Origin: Cochliopodium minus
Lineage: Eukaryota; Discosea; Himatismenida; Cochliopodiidae
NCBI GenBank assembly: GCA_024220525.1
Contig: JAMYWO010000207.1
Coordinates: forward strand, 58,086 to 72,909
Reading direction: 5' to 3'
DNA: 14,824 nucleotides
Shown here: in pieces, positions 1 through 7,474 of the stretch
How positions within the stretch are numbered: the first letter of the stretch is position 1
Layout of the letters: every line of letters starts with the position of its first letter
The notes under the pieces: generated by a model
Seen by the model: only the letters and a program-made list of their open reading frames with translations
What the model was told of the DNA's origin: nothing
The model's database searches: none
Translations under genes and position numbers: made by a program

Positions 1-31
1 TTTTAAAATTCTGTAAAAATTGTTTCTACAG
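1..31 (+). other. 3' end of an intron
   Basis: An A/T-rich stretch ends in a pyrimidine-containing acceptor (TTTCTACAG). It contains an in-frame stop relative to the exon that follows, so it is best read as the tail of an intron of the membrane glycoprotein gene. Confidence 0.6.
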
Positions 32-903
32 GTGGAAACCAACCTTTTAGTTTGGAAAAACCTTACCTAACAATTAACAAATATGTATTAGTTGGATCTT
101 CTTTCCCACCCAACACCATTACACCATTTCATTTGAATTGTCTGTATAATGTCACTAATTGTGAAAATTGCGGAAAAGAAGGGTTGGTTGTAAAAGATTC
201 TTCTCTTTACAATATCTCTTGTGTTGCTACCTTGAATGGTTTTTGGTACTATTCTTTCTCCGATAAAAACAATCCAAAAACTTTCACCATTTCAGATAAT
301 GTCACTTTAAATTCAAATGTTGTTATATTTGCAAATATGACTCAAAATCCAAACTCCAACATCATAATTAATTACATAAGTAATGAAAACAAACACAATC
401 TAGATTCCGCACTGTTCAATGTTTTAGGATGTGTTGGATTGCTTGGAAAAATTACTCTAATAATGAACGAAAGACCCCTAATTAGTACAACAAATAATAT
501 TCTTTTTTTTAAATACAATTGTTCTCGAACAACCATACTTCTTCAATCTCAATTCTCACTCAATGCGACTTACAAAAAGATAGAATGTGATAAAATCGTT
601 ACGAATATTCTCAATCAACAAAACTCTCTTTCTGTTTCTCTTTCGACAACTTTAAACACAAATTGCAAAAAAAATTTGGCTTTGATCATTAGTCTTTCTG
701 TTGGACTTCCTTTCTTCTTTATCCTAGTCGTTATTCTTACTATTATTATAATTAGAGCTCTTTTAAAACACCAAACTGAACAGTTTGTTTCAGATAACAA
801 TAACCAACTTAATTTTAAAGATAATCAATCACATAAAGAAAGAACTAATTGGAAAAATTTTCAAAACAAATCTAGAAACGAAAATGAATTGAACCAAATT
901 TAA
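32..903 (+). CDS. 3' exon of a type I membrane glycoprotein (partial)
   Basis: This is the last exon of a gene that begins outside the window. The 3' splice site is TTTCTACAG ending at 31, and the exon enters in phase 1; an in-frame TAA at 4-6 shows that the bases upstream are intron. About 290 residues are encoded. Six N-glycosylation sequons are visible (NVT, NIS, NVT, NMT, NCS, NAT), with scattered cysteines, including an N-C-x2-N-C type cluster near residue 40. A strong hydrophobic segment follows at about 669-765, then a roughly 45-residue polar Asn/Lys-rich tail. This layout is that of a single-pass type I plasma-membrane protein with a glycosylated ectodomain and short cytoplasmic tail. 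No family is recognised. The TAA stop is at 901-903. I do not know how many upstream exons exist. Confidence 0.75.
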
Positions 904-1171
904 TTGACTTAGGCTTCATTTTTTTACGATTTCAAAAAACCGAACTTCACAAATGAATTTTAACCGAACTTCACAAATGAATTTTTTGCTTTAAAATAAA
1001 AGATTTTTGAAATGATCAATTATCATAAATTCGGCTCATTCTGATATTTAATTATTCAAGATCTTGTATGAAAAATATTCACCAAATTTTAATCTTGGAA
1101 TGATTACATTGAAATAAAAAAAATTGTTTGCACAAAGAAACCAAAAAATAAAAATAAAATTGAAAAAAATC
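904..1171. promoter_or_regulatory. Intergenic region, probable START gene promoter
   Basis: This stretch lies between the stop of the glycoprotein gene and the ATG of the START gene, both on the plus strand. It must hold the 3' end of the first gene and the promoter of the second. It is A/T-rich, and apart from a perfect 24-bp tandem duplication at 938-985 I see no recognisable element. The 35 bases before the ATG are strongly A-rich, a common start context in AT-rich protists. Confidence 0.35.
938..985. repeat. Perfect 24-bp tandem duplication
   Basis: Two identical head-to-tail 24-bp copies, 938-961 and 962-985, have the core CCGAACTTCACAAATGAA. They sit about 35 bp after the stop codon of the upstream gene. 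The lack of any mismatch between the copies suggests a recent duplication or a sequence under constraint. Confidence 0.9.
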
Positions 1172-2367
1172 ATGTTCAGTTGGGGTAAAAAAAAAGAAGA
1201 GATCACCATTGATCCAAATGCCAAATTCGATGGCAAAAATATCACTGATGAAGATATCAACACTTGCAAGAATCTCACTGATGAATTTTACGAGAAGAAT
1301 TATGAGCAATTTTCGACATGTGATGTTGAAGGAAATACCATGAAATTATACAGAAAACAAAAGGAGGTAAGAAATAAAAATATAATAGTGGACCAAAAAT
1401 TTATAATTCCTTTAAAATAGAATAGCAGCCTATATAAATACTATATGAGTGGAACATTAGATGTTGATCCATCTGATTTCGTTTCATCAAACACTAATAG
1501 CGAATTCAGAAAATCATGGTAAAAAAAAATTTTTAGTGTATAAACAATCAAAGCATCATAACTTCGATATAGGGATGAGGTAAAAAAATGATTTTTTTTT
1601 CTAAAAAATTTTATTAAATTGAAATTTAAATTAATTTAATTGTTGTTAACTAGTATGCCATCGAAATTCAATCATTAGAAAAAAATGAATGGGAAGAATT
1701 TTTTTATTGGTCATGCAAATTTGTAAAAAAAAAATTTCTTGACAAAAAATAATTCCGTCTAATTTTCATTTTTTTTTTTTACTTTCAGCCTTGGCCAATG
1801 AGTAACAGGGACTATGTATTTTCAAGAAGAATAGAAACTGTAGAAGAAGGAAAAGAATATGTTTTCGTAAATAAGGGTAAAGAAAAAAATAAAAAATTAA
1901 AAAAATAAACAAAAAATTAAAAATAAAATTTTAAAGATAAAAAAATAAACAAAAAATAAATATAAACAAAAATCACAAATAAAAAAACAAAATGAACAAC
2001 AAAAACCAAAAAAATAAAAACAAATTTATTTCAAAAAAAAAGCTTGTTTACATCCCAAAAAACCAGAGATATCCTCTTTTGTTAGAGTGGACAACTATAC
2101 AGGTCTTTTCAGAGTAAAGTTGGTAGATGACAAAGTACATATGCACATTACCCACGAAGACGACCTCAAAGGCAGCATTCCTACGAGCATTGTTAATTGG
2201 GCTATCTCAAAGGGATTACCAACCTTTTTGAAACAGATGTAATTTTTTTTCTTTTTAAAATTACTTTTTTAATCCGTTTTTTCCTTTATTTACGTAAATA
2301 AACTCTTTTTTTTCTTCTTCTTAGGAGACAAGCTTCAATCAACTACAGTGAATGGGAAAAGAAATAA
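1172..2367 (+). CDS. START-domain lipid-transfer protein (PCTP/StARD2-like)
   Basis: I rebuilt seven exons: 1172-1366, 1421-1518, 1573-1579, 1654-1722, 1789-1876, 2043-2238 and 2325-2367. All have GT/AG borders, and the spliced CDS is 696 nt (231 aa), close to the size of phosphatidylcholine transfer protein. The family signature is strong. RKSWDEY spans the exon 2/microexon/exon 4 joins, then FYWSCKF and PWPMSNRDYVFSRR, followed by GSIPTSIVNWAISKGLPTFL, the C-terminal helix that closes the lipid pocket. There is no signal peptide or membrane segment, so a soluble cytosolic shuttle of a phospholipid or similar ligand is likely. PCTP, StARD7 and StARD10 are the nearest types; ligand identity cannot be read from sequence. 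The ATG at 1172 is the first in frame. Its 3' end faces the astacin gene only 87 bp away. Confidence 0.9.
1573..1579 (+). other. 7-nt microexon in the START gene
   Basis: GGATGAG is flanked by AG at 1571-1572 and GT at 1580-1581. Exon 2 ends with two bases of a codon and exon 4 starts in phase 0, so seven bases are exactly what restores frame. They complete the Trp codon and add Asp-Glu, giving RKSWDEY, where W-D is a conserved START position. Skipping it gives a frameshift. Confidence 0.85.
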
Positions 2368-2454
2368 AAAACTTCCTTCTTCTCTAAATTATGATAATTT
2401 TAATTCATTAAAAATTTATTTGCTTTAAATTTGATTGGCTTTTGAACATTTCAG

Positions 2455-3531
2455 TTATTTTTTGAATGGCAACTTGCAAATGGAATAACGCACTTCTACA
2501 GAACAACAACTCCAGTGCCCATCGCTTCCGTTATAAACGCAGCCCCCTCCACAGTTATAGCAGTAACAAACTTCGGTCGTACATCTTTCGTCATAGCATT
2601 TGGAGTGCCAAAAACCAGTGTGTGTTGTTTTGCACTCGGAATTTTGTATTTCGCTCATACAACATGTCCAATGTCCTTTGGATCCATTATATCCGCAGTT
2701 CACTCCGAGTTTCAATCTCCCACAGTTCCCACATTTGCAAGAGGTATCGGAACATTCTTCTGAACATTGCTTGTGCCATTCTCCATGATGTATTTTGGGT
2801 CCATAAAGAATTCTTATCGCTGCCTTATCTCCATTGGAAAATGTTGGAGATCTATCTGCCAATTCCAATAATTCCTTAATATTTGAATTCCAATTTTTTT
2901 TTCAACAGGCAATAGTGCATGAGAGAGTAGTAATCATAATTTCCTATTTGAATTCCCTTTTTGATGAAATTATGATTTTCAGTAAAAGTTTTCACATGAT
3001 AATCTTTATCTTTCCGGCAATGTTCATGTTCAAACCCAACACAATGCATCATCTCATGTAAAACCTATTTTTATTTAAACAGTTAACAAATTTTCATTTT
3101 TATCCCATGAGAACATTTTTACACATGCTTTTCTGAGTTGCGATTTTGGATTTTGGTTATAAACGTTCATAACCACAATTTCTTGGCGATTGAAAAGACA
3201 CCCAACACAGGAACTAATTTTTTAAGCATGTTAAAATTACCTGGAAAAACTTTTTTTACCTTGGGGAATCTTCTTTTGGTCTAAAAACAAATTCTACCCA
3301 ATAGTTTGAGTACACGCTTTCGATGAATTTAACATGTTCATTTGTTTCATTCCAGTCTTTAATTGCTTCACAAACCAATTTAAAAATTGGTTCATCCTTT
3401 GGGACTAAGTTTTTGTAGAAAACTTTTCCATTTGGCCACAACCCTCCTCTTGTGCGTGTCCCCTTTTTAATTTTAAATGACTCATCAAAAATATTTTCTG
3501 ATCCATTTGCTTTTAAAATAATTTCTTTCAT
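2455..3531 (-). CDS. Astacin (M12A) zinc metalloprotease, possible frameshift
   Basis: Exons on the minus strand are 3531-3260, 3213-3123 and 3064-2455; both introns (46 and 58 nt) have GT/AG ends and keep phase. The protein opens with a typical mature-astacin start (LWPNGKVFYKN). The catalytic motif is HEMMHCVGFEHEH (residues 124-136), giving His124, His128 and His134 as zinc ligands and Glu125 as base, and the Met-turn is SLMHY (168-172). The domain ends with SNGDKAAIRILYG. After the Met-turn the frame meets TAA at 2878-2876, while the downstream frame is shifted by one base; the cause is probably the A9 run at 2902-2894. Two cysteine-rich repeats follow (2784-2476). With one base removed the product would be about 323 aa. 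No signal peptide or propeptide is visible, which is unusual for a secreted protease. It may be a working gene with a sequence error, or a young pseudogene. Confidence 0.8.
2476..2784 (-). repeat. Two cysteine-rich repeats, C-terminal to the astacin domain
   Basis: Two copies of about 47-51 residues lie at 2784-2632 and 2616-2476. Shared pattern: G-[EF]-W-H, then C-x(3,4)-C-x4-C-x-C-x2-C-G, a variable gap of 8 or 3, then C-x-Y-N-G-S-x-G-H-W-x-C-C-x8-C. Nine cysteines in each copy keep their spacing, except in two gaps. I do not recognise the domain by name. By position it would be a disulfide-rich or metal-binding module acting in substrate or matrix binding. Confidence 0.75.
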
Positions 3532-3534
3532 TTA

Positions 3535-3557
<23 letters not shown>
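3535..3557. repeat. T23 homopolymer upstream of the astacin start
   Basis: An uninterrupted run of 23 T lies 3-26 bases upstream of the minus-strand ATG, so the transcript would have a poly(A) leader. Such runs occur across AT-rich protist genomes and are prone to slippage and assembly error. Confidence 0.85.
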
Positions 3558-3565
<8 letters not shown>

Positions 3566-4129
3566 TATTTTTATTTTTATTCAGTGGATCAACTCAACAT
3601 TTCATTGAAACATAAACTCCTATTGAAGTCAACATTTCGGAGGTATGTATACCTCTCATATTTCACAAAATTTTTGTTCAAATTCCTGACTATCAAAGAT
3701 TAGAAGACTCAGATTTATCTTGGTTTGAAAGTCATCATTTTCATCATCGCCGAATATTTTATATTTATTTTCATCTTTAATATAAATTTTTTATGTATTT
3801 AAATTTATATCTATGCATCTGATAATATCTATCATCTATTGATATCCTCTTCCTTTATAAATAAAAAGAGAGATGAATTCACTTGATTTGCAATTTACTT
3901 TTGAAAGAGAAAAAGAAAAACTTTTCACAAAACTTGATCACTTTCAATTTTATAATCATTCTTTTGATTGATTTGCTTTTGAGGAACAAATGGAATTTCG
4001 CCATCTTTGAGAATGTAAGTTAATTTTAATTCTAAAAAACATCAAAATTGAGGATGAAACTTGTTTGTTTATTGAAATGGTCATTTCAAAAGTATAATCA
4101 ATTCTTGTTATTCCCATTAACCAGGTTCT
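3558..4129. other. No clear gene; scattered coding-like fragments
   Basis: No complete gene is seen here. Two minus-strand stretches read as plausible peptide: about 3785-3660 (GDDENDDFQTKINLSLL within an open frame ending at TGA), and about 4015-3910 (LKDGEIPFVPQKQINQ, ending near a possible GTTTTG donor). Both lie downstream of the collagen-like remnant on the same strand, so they may be exons or relics of that gene. A plus-strand ORF from an ATG at 3873 gives only about 32 residues. A TATA-like CTTTATAAATAAA lies at about 3855-3867. None of this is firm. Confidence 0.3.
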
Positions 4130-4736
4130 CCCTTTTCTCCTTTATGTCTTCCAGCATTGAAAATTTGTAAGTAAAAATGATACAAGGATCAATATTATGA
4201 TGAATTTATTATGATATTGGATCTCATTGATCATTTATATAGTTTTTATGTTGAGATAAAAAAATTGATCCAAATTATGGCTCACAAAAAAAATTTCCTT
4301 TATCTCCTTTATTGCCTATAAATCCTCTTTCACTAGGTAAACCAACAGGATCATTGTTTCCTGTATCTCCTTTTGGTCCACCAGGCCATGAACACCAGTT
4401 GGTCCTTGAATTCCCAAACACCAGTAGCCCCCCATAGATCCTTGTACTCCAGTATATCCTTTTGAACTAATAAGACTTGTTGCACCTGTTTGTCCTTGAA
4501 CTCCTGTTACAGTAAAACCTGTATTACAGTGAATACCTGTAACACCAGTATAACTAATAACACCAGTGGTCTAGTATGTCCTTCTACTCGTGGTAGTACT
4601 AGATCCTTGTACTGCTGTATATCCATTTGAACTAATAAGACTTGGTGCAACTGTTTGTCCTTAAACTCCTACTACTCAAGTAGAAAATTCCTGTTGCCTA
4701 TAAACCCTTGAATCCTTGAACTCCTACACAATTAAA
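4130..4736 (-). pseudogene. Decayed collagen-like Gly-X-Y gene
   Basis: Read on the minus strand, this stretch gives many Gly-X-Y triplets typical of collagen-like proteins, such as GVTGVQGQTG-like runs, GYTGVQGS, GIQGPTGVHG, then, in another frame, GGPKGDTGN and GNKGDKGN, and last GRHKGEKGEPG (about 4160-4130). The Gly register is interrupted by in-frame stops (TAG near 4705, TAA near 4665, TAG near 4575) and by at least one frame change near 4390. Clean introns do not remove all of these. A degenerate relic fits best. A functional multi-exon gene with unusual splicing is possible but less likely. Thr-Gly-rich triplets of this kind occur in bacterial, viral and some protist collagen-like proteins, so the origin is unresolved. 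Confidence 0.6.
4436..4670. repeat. Diverged 70-bp direct repeat, two copies
   Basis: Copies at 4436-4505 and 4601-4670 begin AGATCCTTGTACT and end with TTTGTCCTT[GA]AACTCCT. They differ at a handful of positions over 70 bp. They lie in the collagen-like remnant and most likely mark an internal duplication of a block of triplets. One copy keeps its glycines better than the other. Confidence 0.8.
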
Positions 4737-4916
4737 ATTCATTTTTCTTTTATATCAAACAATAAAGTGAGAGCAAAATTTGGAAGAATGATTGCTAAAG
4801 CTCATCCAGAAAAGATTACTTACTTGTATAAATAAGGCAAAAAAATAATAGTAAACCTTTGAGTGTAATATTTATAATTAATTTAATTTTTATTGAATTA
4901 ATTGGGATTAATTTAA
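4737..4916. other. Intergenic; short coding-like fragment on plus strand
   Basis: The stretch is A/T-rich. The only notable segment is plus 4767-4835, a frame reading VRAKFGRMIAKAHPEKIT and ending in TAA at 4833-4835, with an AG just before it. Its composition looks more like coding DNA than its surroundings, but no upstream exon can be linked to it. It could be the last exon of an unseen gene or a gene relic. Confidence 0.25.
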
Positions 4917-5311
4917 TTATTTATAGTTATTGAGAACTGAACTTGTTTCCCAGCTTGGATCATTCTTAGTTACTATATCAATGTATTTTTGTCTAGCATC
5001 TTCTTTGGACAATCCTCTTCTTTGATCCCAAGCTTTCCATTTTGCAGCTGCCTCAAATTGAACAGACCATGGTTGAGAAGTATTGTTATCTCCAACGGTA
5101 GCTGTTTTAAATATATATTTTAGTACATTTGAATACAAATGGCTTTCAATCAGTCAAGATTATCATATCTTTATGAATAATTATTTGGGGATATATTTTT
5201 ACCTTGTTTATATAATCCATAAATTTCAAGTTTTTGTTCATTGGTTGTATTTTCTTGTGGTGGGGAGTTTGCAATGAAAAATGCAGCTTTCTTGAATTGC
5301 TCTTCAGACAT
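4917..5311 (-). CDS. Acyl-CoA-binding protein (ACBP)
   Basis: There are two exons on the minus strand, 5311-5203 and 5101-4917, joined across a 101-nt GT/AG intron in phase 1; the product is 97 aa, slightly longer than the usual 86-92. The signature is clear: YGLYKQATVGD (residues 31-41), AAAKWKAWDQRRGLSKEDA (54-72) and KYIDIV (75-80). The Tyr, Lys and Trp residues that hold the CoA head group and acyl chain are present (Tyr31, Lys35, Lys57, Trp58, Tyr76 by position). Soluble ACBPs bind medium- to long-chain acyl-CoA esters in the cytosol and supply lipid synthesis and beta-oxidation. The start is MSEEQFKKAA, with no signal or membrane segment. Its start region is shared, back to back, with the half-LIM gene. 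Confidence 0.95.
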
Positions 5312-5638
5312 TATATAAAGGATAAAAGATTTGAGAAATTTTTTTTTAATTTATTGAATAAGATTTAAAAAAAAAAAATATTAATATTTTTATTTGCTGA
5401 ATTTTTATTTATCTTGATTTATTTTGGATATTTAAATCGATTTTTGATTTCAATACAGATTTTTCCTTTTTACATAAAAATTAAACTCCAAAAATCAATA
5501 CAGTACTTGCATTAAAAAAATTAATATTAGGTTATTTTTAATTGTAAAAAAATATATATTTTTTATTCAAATTTTATAAAAATAAAAAAAAAATATTCAT
5601 AAAAAGAGTATTATTTGAGTATATCCCCCCTTTAACAA
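5312..5638. promoter_or_regulatory. Divergent promoter region, ACBP / half-LIM gene
   Basis: These 327 bp separate two oppositely directed start codons and must hold both promoters. The sequence is almost entirely A/T, with homopolymer runs and TATA-like stretches (for example AATATATATT near 5550). A T-rich/A-rich strand switch is seen around 5400-5520. I cannot identify individual binding sites. Confidence 0.4.
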
Positions 5639-7086
5639 ATGGCATATACTTGCGACTATTGCAAAAAAACAGTTAAAAATCTTTTTCATATTCCATGTTA
5701 AATTAAAAAATTTTATTTTTCTATTATTTATCTCATTTATATAAAGGTCTATTTTGCAGAAAAACAATTCAGAAAAGGATTGGACTATCATGGATCATGT
5801 TTACAAAAAAAAATATTGGAAGAGAAAATTAAAAGAGTATCACTCAGAGGTGGATTAATCAATAAAGAAATGCCTACGTAAGAAATAAGAGATATATTTT
5901 ATATATACAATATTAATATTCCTAAATTCCCTATACCCATAATAATTACCCATATTATAAAAACATGACAAATTTTAGTAAAGAACAACTCGAGACAGTA
6001 TCAAATCAAGCAAAAGATTTGACTGTTAAAGGAATAGACCAATTAAAAGAAGATAATAAAGTAAAACTACAACAAATGAGAAAAGCCAAGCAATTAGAAA
6101 ATCAAAAATCAAATGGAGAACACACATCATCAAATATTCCTATGAAATCTGTGTTGGATAGAGAATCCAAAAAAAACATACATCAAAATGATAATGATCA
6201 TCCCGAAAATTGCCCACATGATGTATTTAAAAGTAATCAAAAATACTTTCCAATGAAAAATGGTGGTAAGAGAAGAATTTTTTTTAGTTCATTATTAAAA
6301 TAAAAAATTTAATTTTAGTATATTTTTTTGAAATTTATAAAACTCAATAATTTTTTTTTAAATTTTATTATATTTTATATAAAATACCAAAATTCACCTA
6401 TATTTTAATATATAGATAACTCAACTACAACCACAACTTCAACAAACGGATCCAATGATGCACCCAAAAAAAAGGTGATAATTAGAAAAGTAATCATTAA
6501 AAAAGTGGTCAAAAAGTCGAATGGATCAACCACAACCTCAACTGAAACACTACCAAATGGAACAAATCATACAACAGAAAATCATAAAAAAGAGGAGCCT
6601 CCAAAAACTACAACAACCACAACCACAACCACAAATAAAGTCGAGGAAGAAGATCCTCTCGAAAAGAGAATGAGGGAAAGAAGGGAGCAAAGGGAAAAGA
6701 AAAGATTGGAAGAAGAAAAATTGCGCCAGGAAGAATTGGAACAAAAACAACGTGAATATGAAGAACTGAAGGAGAGGATCCTCCAACAAAAGAGAGAGGA
6801 GGCTTTAAAGAACAATGAGCCTGAGCCTGTCGATGATTTTGATGATGAACCTATCGAGGATTTGGAGGACGATGAGCCTATAGATGACCAACCAATCACC
6901 TCTGATAATTTGGAAGAGCCTATCGATGATTATGATGAGCCTATAGATGGTGAGGAGATTTTGGATGAGGGTGAAGATTTTGATGAGGAAGGTGGTGAGC
7001 TTGCTTTTTGTCCTGAATGTGGCGTCAAACAATCCGATTCTACTGCCAAATTTTGCGAGGATTGCGGGCAGCCTTTGGACATTTAA
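5639..7086 (+). CDS. Half-LIM finger / coiled-coil / zinc-ribbon protein
   Basis: Four exons, 5639-5671, 5747-5877, 5979-6265 and 6416-7086, join in phases 0, 2 and 1 to give 373 aa. The N-terminus is MAYTCDYCKKTVYFAEKQF, with C5-x2-C8-x17-H26-x2-C29: exactly the first zinc finger of a LIM domain, including the T-V-Y-x-A-E signature. The second LIM finger is absent. Next come a Lys/Gln-rich region, a basic VIIRKVIIKKVVKK stretch, a Thr tract, a Glu/Arg/Lys coiled coil (about 215-275), and an acidic segment with repeated EPIDD-like units. The protein ends in a zinc ribbon, C349-x2-C352-x11-C364-x2-C367. LIM proteins of this kind usually bind cytoskeletal or nuclear partners; the role here is not known. 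The four-exon model depends on intron 1 splicing at AAAACA/GTTAAA, which is not a strong donor. An AATAAA lies 24 nt after the stop. Confidence 0.8.
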
Positions 7087-7474
7087 AGGAGCCATCCCCA
7101 TATACTCCAAATAAAAAAAATAAGCTATGTAATGGGAATATTTCCCTCATATATAATATTAATTTTCTTGTTCATGAAATATACTATTAAAAAATTTTCT
7201 TTTTTTTCTTATATAAAATCCCTTTCAACACTTATCAAAATTTATATAACATTTGTATTTTCCTCATTCTTTGATCTTTAAAAAAAGGAAATTTCTTTTT
7301 CAATATTTTTTTACCAAGTGGATTGTAATATCAATAATTATTGTTCAATGATTGTTATTGTGGATAATTTCTTATTAATATCGTTTTTTTTTAATGGCGC
7401 AAAAAATCAAATAAACTTTTGAAAAAAAAAAACGTATATTAAAATTAAAAAAAAAAAAAAAAGCAGAGGGGAAA
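7087..7474. promoter_or_regulatory. Intergenic region, probable formin promoter
   Basis: 388 bp lie between two plus-strand genes. The first 30 bases contain an AATAAA polyadenylation-type signal (about 7110-7115) for the half-LIM gene. The rest is A/T-rich with long T and A runs, including A-runs of about 11 and 16 bases just before the formin ATG. No gene or repeat was found in it. Confidence 0.4.

Noticed and set aside
2466-2879. Plus-strand open frames over the astacin 3' end
   Set aside because: They are shadows of the cysteine-repeat coding strand. The minus strand carries the conserved protease motifs.
2869-2935. GC-AG intron joining SLMHY to RSPTF as an alternative to a frameshift
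   Set aside because: It is possible in frame (about 55 nt) but needs a GC donor not used elsewhere in the window, and it removes residues expected between the Met-turn and the domain end.
3452-3703. Plus-strand frame with a Phe/Tyr-rich stretch
   Set aside because: It is driven by the T23 homopolymer and the antisense of the first astacin exon; it has no start context or domain.
5965-6303. Separate small gene starting at ATG 5965
   Set aside because: The ATG is in the intron, 14 bases before the acceptor at 5977-5978, and the frame joins smoothly to the half-LIM exons in phase 2. An alternative start cannot be fully excluded.
6550-7110. Minus-strand open frames rich in Ser, Phe or Val opposite the half-LIM gene
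   Set aside because: They are mirror reads of its Glu/Lys, Thr and acidic Asp/Glu repeats, with no features of their own.
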